DNA of 64,000 bases, from positions 3,038,001-3,102,000 of the forward strand of contig CM070558.1 in NCBI GenBank assembly GCA_036346405.1, in the 5' to 3' direction. Position 1 is the first letter of the stretch, and each line of letters opens with the position of its first letter. A program made the position numbers and the translations under genes. The DNA comes from Phyllostachys edulis. Lineage: Eukaryota > Streptophyta > Magnoliopsida > Poales > Poaceae. The notes under the pieces are model-generated. The model did not search any database and was not told the DNA's origin. It saw nothing but the letters and a program-made list of their open reading frames with translations. Below, piece after piece: positions 34,717 to 45,680 of this stretch.

Positions 34717-35867
34717 AGCTCCCCCTCCAAATGTCCAACCTCGCTTGAGGTCATTCGATCTAGCATAGCAAGTCCTGGAATCCATCATTCCGAGACTCAA
34801 CCAACATCTGGTAACCGTCACCCTTCGGTTACCCTCCACAAGGGGCGATGTCGAACCTGCTTCTCTTGTAGGTTCGACCATACCTTCGCAGGGTTTACCT
34901 TTGACTGAGACGGTTATAACCCGAAATTCCCCTTTCTGGAGGGGATTGCTGCAAGTCACGAGACGCTGTCTCTCGACCACTCCTCGAGTTAGGAGGACTC
35001 AAACGCTAGTCTAGATAATAGCATCCAGGGGGTCTTTGTCCTCCCCTCAGATCCTAATCCCTCTCTAAGAGGCAGGACTGGGGATGCTTCCCATCGCACA
35101 TTTACTTCGGGCTCTCGTGGTGATGGCGAGGACACCTCCGGCGATGAACAGGATCACCACCTTCATGAGCGTGGCTGAAATCCTAAAAATAATTGCTCTC
35201 CACCGAGGCATGCTCCGGCAGATTCAGACATGGATGATCTCGAGACCATCCGGAGGAGAAGGATTGCAACCCAGAGAACTTTACCTAGGTGCATGCAATA
35301 CTGGCCAGAGGAAGCTCAAGAATTTCAGCGGATAAATGACTTGATCGAAAACCCGACTCAAGAGCTTGGACAAGCACCAGGCTATGACCTCTTTGCTGGA
35401 GAGATCGCATGAAGACTTTGAGATATGATGGTGAGGCTTGAGAAAACTCGGCGACACCATTGTGGAAATCGTACCAGAACTACTCCGTCAAATGTTAGTC
35501 GTTCGAATGACTCTCCTCACAGAGAACGACAAGGCAATAGGTCTGGTGATTCTCCCAATCACGACTCCAGTTGGACGAGAGTCCTTCGAACAGCCAGTGA
35601 TCGATAAGTCCCTAGAGGAGGTGGTCGTTCACCACTTCTTCTAAGGAATTTGCAACAACAGATAGAATATGAGGAATATTACCCCGTAGGACTGAAACCT
35701 ATGATAGGCCAGGTCCACTTGCCACTGGGTATCATCGCGTACGATCTCCTGGTGATTTCAACCATTCTTTTCCGCAAAGGAGGCGTCATGACATTATTAC
35801 CGGATGCCGAGCGTTTTCACCCGACCTTCGAGTAGTCCGTTGACCACCATGATTTCAACCGGCGAAT
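34717..35867 (+). pseudogene. Gypsy gag, 5' part, decayed
   Basis: Continuation of gag after LTR D1. No long open frame, with stops in all frames. Arg- and Pro-rich fragments (for example around 35425-35607) look like the poorly conserved N-terminal gag of RIRE2-like elements. The call rests on position between the leader and the recognisable gag core. Confidence 0.55.
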
Positions 35868-36730
35868 ATGGCGAAAATTGATGGGTCACAAAATCCCATT
35901 GAGTTTGTTCAAATCTGCATCAGCGCTATCAGAGCAACAGGAGGACGAGAGCACGTCATGGCTAACCACCTTCCTACTGTGCTAGAAGGATCTGCTTGGT
36001 CATGGTTGTTAAATCAGCCACAAGAGTCGATCTACGCTTGGCAGCACCTCTGTGATCTACTGTTGGCTAACTTCCAGGGTACTTACAACCGTTCCGGAAA
36101 GGAGGATGACCTGCATAGAATCCGATAGAATTCTCATGAGACCCTACACCAGTTTATCAGGCGTTTCAGTTAGGTTCGCAACTCAATTCCTGAAGTTTCC
36201 GACTCTTCTGTCATCAGAGTATTTAAACAGGGAATCCACAGTCGAAGGATCATAGAAGATATCGCTTTAAATCCTCCTTCTACCGTCGCTGAGCTTTTTG
36301 AGATGGTCGACCGTTATGCAACTACTACAGAGGCGGTCGAGTGAAATCGTACCATCGACCGAGATGATAAAGACACTCGAGAAGCAGGCGAAAGTTGCAA
36401 GAAGAAGGACAAAAAGGTCAAGAAATCCAAAAACAAGACTAAAGGCCAAAAGCCTCAAGTCAAGAGTTCTAAAAAGGTCTTGGCCGTAAGTGATAAGGAG
36501 CCTCGGAGCTCCAAACCGGACTCCATCCAGGGCAAAGGTAAATGCCTCGAACGGAAGAATGACAAGCCTATGTGGTGTCCTTTCCACAAAAAGAAAGGAC
36601 ACAATCTTTGCAATTGCCGAGTTTTTTCAGCGAAAACCCGAAGATTACTACACCGACAAAGGACCACTTCCTACACTCAAAGATGTAGGACAAACAAGTG
36701 GTTGAAAGCGGCCAGACAATGATGAGGAGG
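35868..36730 (+). pseudogene. Gypsy gag core and zinc knuckle
   Basis: From 35868 the frame reads MAKIDGSQNPIEFVQICISA, then HLPTVLEGSAWSWLLNQPQES and WQHLCDLLLANFQGTYNR, a classic retrotransposon gag (PF03732) pattern. A stop follows at about 36127. The text continues (ETLHQFIRRFS, ..GIHSRRIIEDIALNPPSTVA) with further stops. At about 36565-36620 WCPFHKKKGHNLCNC provides a nucleocapsid-type zinc knuckle. It is the capsid/nucleocapsid precursor, inactivated by several stops and frameshifts. Confidence 0.85.
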
Positions 36731-37004
36731 TGCCGTTTCACGATCTAGAACACACCATCGATCACATCTACGGAGGATCTTTGGTATACGAGTCGAAATG
36801 ACAGCTCAAGGCTGTCGAACGTAAGGTAAACTCTATAAACCCTTCTCTTGTCAATGAAGTACCGAAGTGGTCGAAAATCACCATCTCTTTTGAGAAAGGT
36901 GATTATCCGATCCTTCCCACTCGACCTGGTCGATTTTTGATCGTGGTCGAGCCCATCATCAATAACTATCGCTGAACATACTCTTTACGAGTACCCTAGA
37001 CGAA

Positions 37005-37496
37005 ATGCAAGTTCGCAAGATAAAGGTAAAACTGGTCCGATACTCATTTTATGGGTTCGTACCGGGATCTTCGGTCAAACCTATTGGTCAGGTGTCTCTT
37101 CCTGTAGCGTTTGGTTATCTAAACAATTTTAGGACAGAGAAAATCTCCTTTGATGTGGTTGACTTCGACACGGCATACAATTCTATACTCAGTCGACCAA
37201 CTCTAGCACGATTTCTAATGGCTGCTCATTATGGTTATCAATATCTTAAGATGTCAGGTTCCAAAGGAGTAATCACAGTAGACTGTGATAAAAAGATGGC
37301 TCTTACGTGCGACCGAAAATCCCTCAAGATAGTTGGCCAAATACCAACTCGAGAAGCAAGCAAGGGGCAACCTTCGACTAAGCAGCCGAAGCCTAAAGTT
37401 GCACCAAAGCCGAACAATCAAGTCAAAGAGGTTTCGCTGAATGTAGAGGAACGTTCAAAGACCATTCGCATTGGAGTCACTCCTGATCCTGTATAG
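37005..37496 (+). pseudogene. Gypsy protease region
   Basis: An open stretch of 163 codons. It reads FYGFVPGSSVKPIGQVSLPV, EKISFDVVDFDTAYNSILSR, PTLARFLMAAHYGYQYLKM and GVITVDCDKK, the C-terminal half of a retropepsin-like region as found just before RT in RIRE2-like pol. The catalytic D(S/T)G motif lies upstream, where the frame is already broken (36730-37004). It is part of a polyprotein and not functional alone. Confidence 0.75.
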
Positions 37497-37703
37497 GAAA
37501 ACGCCCCTCGTCACCTTCCTCCGAGCAAACGCAAATGTCTTCGCGTGGTAAGCATCCGACATGCCCGGAGTCCCAGGGAGGTGATCGAGCATAGGTTAGC
37601 TCTACGGCTTGATAAGAAGCCCATAAAATAGAAATTACGGATCGATGAGATGTCATCAAATCTAAGTTGGACAAATTGCTTAAAGTAGGCTTTATAAGAG
37701 AAT
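37497..37703 (+). pseudogene. Start of gypsy reverse transcriptase, truncated by CACTA
   Basis: It reads FLRANANVFAW, then PGVPREVIEHRLAL and, after stops, VGFIRE, the typical entry into the RT domain. The CACTA element starts at 37704. Its right flank (39207 on) gives EVDCQT, the next RT residues. After that nearly the whole RT (fingers, palm, YxDD) is missing, replaced by LTR debris at 39220-39610. Confidence 0.75.
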
Positions 37704-39206
37704 CACTACTACAAAAGGCTAATACTGGACACCTCATCATAGACGGTTGACCAAAACCATCTGTATTAAATACAATCACAGACGGTTTTGGTTTAGCGAC
37801 CGTCTGTGTTACTGGCTATGCTAAAAATCGTCTGTGAAGAAGTAATATCATAGGTGGTTCGTGTTGGAAACCGTCTGTGAAGTATCACAGACGGTTTTGA
37901 ACAAGAACCGTCTGTGATACTTCATAGACGGTTTTCAACATAAACCGTCTGTGACTTCCCGTCCTCTTTACAGATGGTTTTGAACAAAAACCGTCTGTGA
38001 TAAGTATCTCCCTGACTTTACCATGACTTGAAATGCCTAACTCTCTGATTTTACCATGGCTTGAAGAAATGCCTAACTCTGTGATTTTACCATGACTCGA
38101 AAAAAAAAATGCCTAACTCTATAATTTTAATATGAACCGTCTGTGATACTAGCCCATCACATACATTTTTTGTTTGAAACCATATGTGATTTGCGAAAAA
38201 TTTTGAACACTTTGGGCAGGAGGCGAAATATTTTGGCGCTGTCCTTATATATTATATCCACCCCACCTTATATTCCATCAGTCTCTCCCTCCCCCCTCCT
38301 CACGCTGAGCTCCGGCGACTGCCCTTGATTCCCCGACACGGTTCGGCGAGGAGACGCAATCGACGACGAGGAGGAGGAGGGACGCGTAGGAGCTCCATGT
38401 CTACCGCAAGAGGTAAACTGCTGGAAGGTACGTGTATATCCCCAAAACATACACAATTTGTTGGTTGTTTGATGGTTCTTATTTTATTTGTACCTTTTAT
38501 GATTTAATGCCCATAAAAAATGATCTTAATTTTGTGTTACCTAAGGTTGGAGCACCGTTGGAGGTTTTCGGTCGTCTCTCCTTTTCCTTGCCGACGAGCT
38601 TGAGTGGAATTCGGACGATAGGCAAGAATAGTTTGTGATATGTTAATGAGGTACATAGAGGAGCTCACAAGACCAATTCAAGAAGCCGATGAGTTCTTTA
38701 GGTGCTTGGATGAACATATGGTTTCTAGCTAGTTTAACTTTGTAATTTTATTCTTTTTTTCCTATTCGGAGGGGACGTTGTGAAACCTTTTGGTTTTCCT
38801 TTTGCTACATAGGTATCTCCTACAATGTGTTTGCTATCAAAATTTTAATTGGATTTTAGTTGTCTTGCTAGAGGTTGCATAGGGAAACTACTGTCCAGCA
38901 ATTGATTGGTTTGGCTCAAAATCCGATTTTTTTTTTGTAATAGAAACAACTATCACAGCGGTTACGAACAAGAACAAATGCGTGATAATACTATCATAGG
39001 CGGTTCTTGTTGAGAATAAATGCGTGAAAATAGACTATCACAGATGATTCTAAACAAGAATCGTTTGTGATAACTTTTTTCATAGACGGTTTAAAAACCG
39101 TCTGTGATGACCTCATGTCATTATTGACCCATAAACTCAGACGGCTCAAGAAACCATCTATGATGATGTTTTTAAACTGTCTGTGAAGACCTTTTCTATA
39201 GTAGTG
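37704..39206. mobile_element. Non-autonomous CACTA transposon, 1,503 bp
   Basis: The ends are CACTACTACAAAAGG and, on the other strand, CACTACTATAGAAAAGG, as in rice CACTA (En/Spm) elements. Flanks are AAT (37701-37703) and AAG (39207-39209). The RT reading frame shows that the original site was AAG, so the left copy of the 3-bp TSD has mutated. Both subterminal regions carry many copies of ACAGACGGTTTT / AAACCGTCTGTGA in both orientations, the expected transposase-binding repeats. No transposase gene; internal open frames are chance. Confidence 0.92.
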
Positions 39207-39219
39207 AAGTCGACTGTCA

Positions 39220-39612
39220 GACCCGGGAGTAACACCCCCAAATCCTCTGTGTATTTCTGAACTAGTCCCATGATCAGTAGCTAGTTCACACAGTAAATAT
39301 GGTAACATCCATAATTCACACAAATTTATTAATAATCAACAGAGTTTATTACTAAGAAGGCTTACAAGCCAATAATAAACAAACATAGCGGAAGATGAAG
39401 AAGATGTAGTAGAGTTCAGCTGATCTGCCACAGGCAATCGACTGGGGTAGCGGTTTAGTCATCGCAATCCAAACTGAAAGCAAAGTCTTTCTCTTCTGAA
39501 ATTTATTTGTATTAAGCAAGAGTGAGCACAACTTTCGTACTCGCAAGTTACACCCAATAACAGATTATAATGCATACAAGGATATGTCAAAGGAACCTGT
39601 TTAGGATCCCCA
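39220..39612 (-). mobile_element. Truncated LTR fragment replacing most of the RT
   Basis: It starts TGTCAGACCCGGGAGTAAC and resembles the 3' end of the solo LTRs in minus orientation (compare 48715-49060: GAACTAGTCCCATGATCAGT, TTTATTAATAATC, GCAAGAGTGAGCACAAC..GTACTCGCAAGTTACACCC). Only about 390 bp remain. RNase H begins at once after it, so a deletion removed the rest of the LTR and about 1 kb of RT. Confidence 0.65.
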
Positions 39613-40035
39613 GTATGAATCCCACGACCAGTGGACGATATACTTTGATGGGTCACTTATGCTAAGTGGCTCGAGGGCTGGGGTGGTCCTGGAATCTCCT
39701 ATAAGAGAAACATTAAAGTATGCTATTCAATTAAACTTTCCTGCTACTAATAATGTGGTGTAATACGAAGGTTTATTGGCTGGCATATGAGCGGCAAAAG
39801 CACTCGGGATTCAACGACTACTCGTGAGAGGACACTCTCAACTAGTCATTAATCAGGTCAGAAAAGAGTACCAGTGCTCTAATTCGACCATGTCTCAGTA
39901 CTTATCGGAAGTTAGGAAGCTCAAAAAGCATTTTTCGGTTTCGAGGTACAATATATCCCTCAAAAGGATAATTTTCTCGCTAACCAATTAGCTCGACTAG
40001 CTTCTTTCCGATCATAAGTATCAAAAGGAGTTTTC
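39613..40035 (+). pseudogene. Gypsy RNase H domain, mutated
   Basis: It reads QWTIYFDGSLMLSGSRAGVV (first catalytic Asp in YFDGS), then YEGLLAG (the Glu), but the third acidic site reads RGHSQLV instead of RGDSQLV, so the catalytic Asp is lost. Two in-frame stops are present (after NNVV and LLAGI). It would degrade the RNA of the RNA-DNA hybrid in an intact element. Confidence 0.85.
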
Positions 40036-41137
40036 TTGGAACTGCTCCAGAAGTCATCCCTGGTCGAAACACCAGAGATATCTTCCATTGAGATAGTCTC
40101 CCTAGAATATGAAGATACCTGGATGAACCCCATCCATGAGTATCTTCAGAAGGGCACAGTGCCCAATGATGATTTTGTGGCTGATTGTTTATCCCGTAAG
40201 GCCAAAATGTATACTTTGGTCGAAGGAGACCTCTACAAGCGAGGAACTCAAAGGATTCTCGTGCGATGCATATATATTACAAAAAGAAGGATTTCAACTC
40301 CTTCAAGAGATACATGGAGGCATCTGTGGAACTCATGCTTCCTACAGAATGCTGGTCGAAAAAGCCTTTCGATAAGGTTGCTACTAGCCAACAGCCCTCC
40401 ATGATGCTAAAGAGTTGGTTAAGAAGTGTGTACAATGCCAGTTTCACAGCAAGCAAGTACACCAACCGGCTCAAACATTACAAACCATACTTCTTTCTTG
40501 GCTTTTTGCAACTTGGGGTCTCGATATCCTAGGACCGTTCCCAAAAGCACCGGGGGCTTTCGAGTTCCTTTTTGTGTCTATTGATACGCTCATAAAATGG
40601 ATCGAGGTTGAACCTGTGACTGGGATAACAACGGAGGCAGCCAAGAAATTCATGATGAAAAATGTAATCACTTGATTTGGCGTTCTAAGTCAAATAATTA
40701 TAGATAATGGTACACAATTTTCGAGCGCAAAATTCTAGAAATTTTGCGAAGAATTAGGTACCAAACTATGTTATGCCTCTGTCGTCCATCCACAAAGCAA
40801 TGGGCCAAGTCGAAAGGAATTAAAACTCGAGTCTTCGACTAGCTTATAAAGCACTAGGGGCTTGGGTAAAATAATTACTCTCAGTATTATGCGCAATTCA
40901 CACGACTGCCAGTCGGACAACAGGTGAAACACCTTTTTTCTTAGTTTTTTCGGCCGAAGCCATGCTTCCACCGGAACTAAAGATTCAGTCAACAAGAGTA
41001 AAAAACTACAATGATTTCGGCCAAGAACAATTTCGAGCAGATGACATGAACCTACTCGAAGAGAAGATGAATCAAGCCTTAATCCGTTCGGTGGTCTATC
41101 AACAAGTCCTACGCAAGTACTACGATCGTAAGGTCCA
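40036..41137 (+). pseudogene. Gypsy integrase, zinc-binding and core, broken
   Basis: Fragments in changing frames show the N-terminal HHCC zinc module (GGICGTHASYRM..CVQCQ), the core entry WGLDILGPFPKAPGAFEFLF with WIEVEPVT, the second Asp (IIIDNGTQF) and VHPQSNG. The region of the third acidic residue is frameshifted. The reading is cut at 41137 by solo LTR D2 (TSD GTCCA, 41133-41137) and resumes at 59621. Confidence 0.88.
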
Positions 41138-41819
41138 TGTAACATCCCAATTTTATGAGCTCTAAAAATATTTTGCTTAGTTAGCAGTTGAAAAATTCAC
41201 CCTTGAGTTTTATTTGAATTTGAATTCAAAGCTTAACATGGACTTTTAATATCAAAACCATTTAATATGATTAATGTCAACATCAACATTTGTCAAAACT
41301 ATTTTATTTGGGTTCTATATGCTTGGATATATTTTCTAGAATTTTTCCGAGTTTATTTGCTATTTTCTATTTGCCCTTTGGATTTATAGTATTTTCTAAA
41401 ATAGAAAAGCTATTAAAATATCAGAAATAGCTTCGGGCCGAATCCCTTTGAGTCTGGCCCATTTCTCATTCTCCTCGGACTAGCCTGCGTAGCCCCATTT
41501 CCTCGCGCAGCCCAGCGCACGCGCGCACCACCGTCTTCAACCTCCAACATTTATCCTTCCTCGCGCGTCCAGTCGCGCCCGCCATTGCTGAAGCTCAAGG
41601 TCGCGTACGACAATGGGACTCTTTTCAACTAAACATTATGTGGAAAACGCGTAGAATCTCACCTTTATCCCTTCCGCAGCTTTTTCGGTTGGAATCTTAG
41701 CCCGACTCGGACTCTATCTCTAAGAACCGCCGAGTCCGAAACAAACTCGATTTGGGGATTTCCAGAGTCGCACCTTGTCGGAAATGAACTATTGGAGTGT
41801 CTCTTACCTAGAGTAGTCA

Positions 41820-42225
41820 TGTGGTTCTAAATTTCCCACATTCCAAGTCACATGAAATCATGAAACCCAAATTTCCGAAACCTATCGTCCTAATTTTCGA
41901 GACCTAAACCCTTAATTCGTCGAGATAATTTCGGAACATATAAAATTATGAAAAAATTACACAATCAATTACACTGTATAAGGAGTGTGGGAAAATAATT
42001 CATAATGTTTAGACCTCATTTTCTATATTAGAAAATTCCTACAAACAATATATTTAAATGAATTTTAGAGAAAAAATTGTAACTGATAAAATTATGAAAA
42101 AATTACACAATCAAGTAAACTATGCCTGGAGGCTCTACAAAACAAATCATAATTTTTTGAGCTCAGTTACTATATTTAGAAATTCCTACAAAAAATATAT
42201 TTAAATGGATTTTTTTGGCAAAGTC
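41820..42225. repeat. Diverged copy of the inverted-repeat element's interior, with tandem duplication
   Basis: TTCCAAGTCACATGAAAT..ATGAAACCC at 41845-41880 is repeated in reverse at about 44808-44835. ATAAAATTATGAAAAAATTA..ACACAATCAA occurs twice here (about 41940 and 42088, about 147 bp apart), and again in both arms of the element at 44153-45466. So this is an old, partly duplicated relative of that element. Confidence 0.65.
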
Positions 42226-42464
42226 ACATAAAGGTTCGACATGCTACCTTCGGAGATGGCAGCAGACTTGCTGCTCTGATCGGCGACACAAAGACGCAGC
42301 GTGATCACGTGGTCGAAGAGCGCAGCAGCGAGTCCAGAGGGCTAAAAATAGAATTTTGGATGTAAGAGGGCTAGATTTGGAATTACTGTAGTCTAGGGGG
42401 CTAATAGTGTGCAAAATTCGTGCAATGCGATGTCTCTGAAACTCTGTTTATGCTCCGCTTCTGG

Positions 42465-42674
42465 TCATTGCTGGTTAGGAAAGTCAAGCCTCGTGGTCCC
42501 CAGATTTGTAATGTGTCGCCCTGCAGCCTCGTCGACGACGATCTGCGCCCGGAGTAGAATCCTTTGTAGGCTATCCTCCACGGCCAGCGCCGGCGGCTTG
42601 GACTATTTATCGAGGAAGAAACTCGTGGATATAGTGGCGAGTGCACCTAAGACTGCAGAAAAGAAAATCTCCAT
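42465..42674 (-). pseudogene. CC-NBS-LRR resistance gene fragment 1 (N-terminus)
   Basis: Read on the minus strand from ATG at 42674: MEIFFSAVLGALATISTSFF, LDK, an in-frame TAG, then SKPPALAVEDSLQRILLRAQ and IVVDEAAGRHITN, ending at TGA 42465-42467. This matches the Rx-type coiled-coil N-terminus of grass NBS-LRR proteins (pattern SFLxxK.SKP..EE.LQ.LL.R...VVEEAEGRHITN). Only about 68 residues remain; no NB-ARC or LRR follows. It encodes no functional protein. Confidence 0.78.
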
Positions 42675-43919
42675 TTGGGGAGTCTCTCCTCAGGTGGACG
42701 AGACTAAAGAATGAGCAGCGAGCTGTGGATTTTGATGTCTCTGAAACCTATATCTATGCACTGTTTCTGGTCATCGTTGGCGAGAGAGACGCCGTTGAGC
42801 TGCCGCCAGTGGTTCTGGGACGTCCTTACTTCTTCAAGTCATGCAAAAGATTAATCCATTCCTTTTTCCAATTTTCCATGCACGTGATCTTTGACGTTTG
42901 GGACACCTTTCTACTGGAAGTATATGGTGGCAGTTTAAATCAAATCTGATAATTAATTTGTTAAGGGTATGATAGAGTTTTCTTTGTATTTATAATTTTT
43001 TGTGAGGATATTATGAATTTTTCTAACTATGGTTGAAAATATTGCTCTTGTGGCATGTGATCTCCGCATAGGCAATTACAATTTCACATCTCTTGGGATT
43101 ATACTACTCATACTATCAGGTGTAGTATAACTAAATCATAACTAATCTGAATCATTGGATCAAAAAAAATAGACGACTTATATTAAATTAAGTGTACAGT
43201 AAAAGAGCCCTTCTCCTATACGGCTGAATCTAATTGTACTGCTCGAGTTTCTCTCAATTTGTTATAAACACTCCCTTAGTTCTCAAATTAGATGCCACTC
43301 TACCATAAGTGCAATTAGTTTTTTTTAAAAAAAACTCGATAACTAATATATATAAAAGTATTTATATTTGTTGCATGGAAATAATTTGAGTAGATTTGTT
43401 GCATTTTTTGGGCTCAACGTGGACTTACCTCGTGGCGTTACAGTGTTATTTGTCCCGCCATAGATGATGGCGTGGCCAAAAAGATCAGATTTAAAAGTAA
43501 AATTGGTGGAATGTTAATAATATATATAAATAAAAAGGGGTTACATAATAAAAATTGTTCTCAAAAGTACATTTGTATTTATATTTTGTGCGAACGTATT
43601 ATTAGGATTTTTTTTTCTAACATATAGTTAAATGGCACGTGCTTTTATTGTTTTTCTTACATATAGCTGGAAAATATTTCATGGTTAAAGATTGTCAGAG
43701 ACCACGCGGATATCAAAAACAAGTAAAAGTCAACCAAAATGTACTAGAACCAGTTAAGACATACAAACAGGCAAAGTTAAGGAAACACCTCTTGGTTTTC
43801 TGCGTGTACTAGTTGCCATGTACTAGTATTTCTTCGCGTCTTTCTTGTACTCGAGAAAAGTCGGCAGATCTCCGTGGCCTTTGATTAGTCGCCAAGTACT
43901 AGTATTTTTGCCGTGCAAC
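42675..43919. other. Intervening sequence between NBS-LRR fragments
   Basis: Sequence around 42730-42780 repeats 42428-42475 (GATGTCTCTGAAAC.. CTTCTGGTCAT), so part of the fragment is duplicated. From 42950 to 43900 it is AT-rich without genes. I see no transposon ends I can support. Confidence 0.4.
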
Positions 43920-44152
43920 CTACGCCGCTGTTACTCTCTGGCTCTTTGTATGATCGTGCGGACATTCACCGTACAAAGTCAAATGCTTTTGTACGTGTTC
44001 CACTTGCAACAAGAAGATAATGCCTTGCCCCCATTCTAGTTGGCGGCCGAACAAAAACATGCTATAAGGTCGACGGTACATCGGAGGATAGCTCACCAAG
44101 AAAACACACAAGCTCATGCACATCGGCTAGGATGTTCCTCAAAAAAAAATTT
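43920..44152 (-). pseudogene. CC-NBS-LRR fragment 2, downstream part
   Basis: Minus-strand translation gives ILADVHELVCFLG and, after a frameshift, SYPPMYRRPYSMFLFGRQLE and GIIFLLQVEH. It parallels the linker between the CC and NB-ARC of grass NBS-LRR proteins (..EFVxFLGSYP..RPYSMYL..CMFGRQME...INFLL). It continues the reading of 45468-45680, from which it is separated by the inverted-repeat element. Confidence 0.78.
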
Positions 44153-45466
44153 GACGGATACAGCCAGTTTTGGTGTCGTATTTGCGGATCTGATCACCGC
44201 CGACGCGTATTTGCACATTTGACACCGTTGACGTATGGCCACCGTACGTCAGCGTCCGAGAACACGGCACGTGGCACTGGCGCATGGCCACCGCCGCCGC
44301 CGACGCGTGGACGCCTGACGCAGCACGGCCGCCACCTCACCACGGCTGGCACATGGTGGCCATGCGCCCAGCCCTTTGGCGCATGGCCACCATGCGCCAT
44401 TTCATTAGCTAGTGATTAGGTTAGGTTAATTAGTTAGTTAGGGGTTGGGTTAATTAGTTAGTTAGGTTAGTTTAGGCTGCAATTTGGAAAAAATTTAAAA
44501 CATAGCAAATGAGTTCAAAAAATTATGAAATTTTTTGTGGAGCCTCCCGACACCGCTTACTTGATTGTGTAAATTTTTCATAATTTTATTCATTCATAAT
44601 TGTTATCGCTATTTCGTATAAGTGTCATGTTCGTATGAACCAATAAATATAGAAAATAAGCTCCAAAAATTGTGAATTTTATTTTGAAGGGTCCTCACAC
44701 AGTGGACTTGATTGTGTAATATTTTGGCAATTTTATATGTGTTCTGGTGTTGTCTCAAAAATTTAAGATTTAGATCGCGAAAATTTCAATTTTAGGTTTA
44801 GGAAATTAGGGTTTCATAATTTCATGTGACTTGGAACGTATAAAAAAGCTACATTGCAACTCCATTGGAGATGTTGATATACAATATGGCGCTGGAGTAC
44901 ATACGTAACAACCAAAATACGCGTACAAATATAGCAAAACAAAATATGAATACAAATATACTCGATTATAATCGCATAACACGGGATATACCAAAGTCTA
45001 AATAACGATTAAGTACGCGGTGTCGGGAGGCTCCACAAAAAATTTCATAATTTTTTGAACTGATTTGCTATATTTTAAAATTTCTCCAAATTTCAGCCTA
45101 AACTAACCTAACTAACTAATTAACCTAACCCCTAACTAACTAATTAACCTAACCTAATCACCTAATCTAATCACTAGCTAATGAAAATGGCATATGGTGG
45201 CCATGCGCCAAAGGGCTGGGTGCATGGTCACCATGCGCTAGCCGTGGTGAGGTGGCGGCCGTGCTGCATCGGGCGTCCACGCGTCGGTGGAGGCGGCTGG
45301 CAAGACGGCCGTCTTGCCGCGCCACGTGCCGTGTTCTCGGGAGTTGGCGCACAGTGGCTATGCGTCAGCGGTCCGTGCGCCAGCGGTGCCAAATGTGCAA
45401 ATACGTGCCGGCGGTGGTCAGATCCGCAAATACGGCACGAAAACTGGCCATATCCGCTAAAAATTC
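44153..45466. mobile_element. Long inverted-repeat (MULE-like or foldback) element
   Basis: Arms of about 415-455 bp (44153-44567 and 45013-45466) are inverted copies. The outer ends read GACGGATACAGCCAGTTTTG and, on the other strand, AGCGGATATGGCCAGTTTTC; both continue GTATTTGCGGATCTGA.CACC. Each arm has GGTGGCCATGCGCC repeats and a TTAGTTAGG-rich tract. The loop is about 445 bp and AT-rich. It interrupts NBS-LRR fragment 2. The flanks GAATTTTTA and AAATTTTTT (minus-strand sense) agree at 7 of 9 bases, suggesting a 9-bp TSD. No transposase. Confidence 0.8.
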
Positions 45467-45467
45467 A

Positions 45468-45680
45468 GACTGCTGTAGCTCTAGAATGCTAGGTCTACTC
45501 CCACTGGAGAAGCAGACACCCTTAGCATCATTGAGTTCAGATAGGGCAAAAAGAACGACTCGCCTCATCATCTCTGTCAATCTGTCATTGGCATTCTCTG
45601 AGTATGTTAAGCTGCCGGTGGATGTTGTGATGTGTCTCCCCTCAGCCTCATCGATTATGACATGAACTCGTTGTGGCTAG
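45468..45680 (-). pseudogene. CC-NBS-LRR fragment 2, upstream part
   Basis: Minus strand: RVHVIIDEAEGRHITTSTGS, LTYSENANDRLTEMMRRVVL, FALSELNDAKGVCFSSGSRP, SILELQQSEFL. The first part is homologous to fragment 1 (VVDEAAGRHITN), and the whole matches the CC region of grass NBS-LRR proteins. The frame is open over about 70 codons, then broken by the inverted-repeat element. The upstream edge (45680) abuts gypsy 3' sequence. Confidence 0.8.

Noticed and set aside
34458..34980. Minus-strand frames around the D1/gag junction
   Set aside because: They cross the LTR border and the TSD, so they cannot be one gene; no motif.
42950..43900. Possible MITE near CTCCCTTAGTTCTCAAATTAG
   Set aside because: I could not find paired termini or a target duplication.
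44400..44480. Telomere-like TTAGTTAGG/TTAGGTTAATT tract
   Set aside because: It does not match the plant telomere unit TTTAGGG in tandem and is part of both arms of a transposon.
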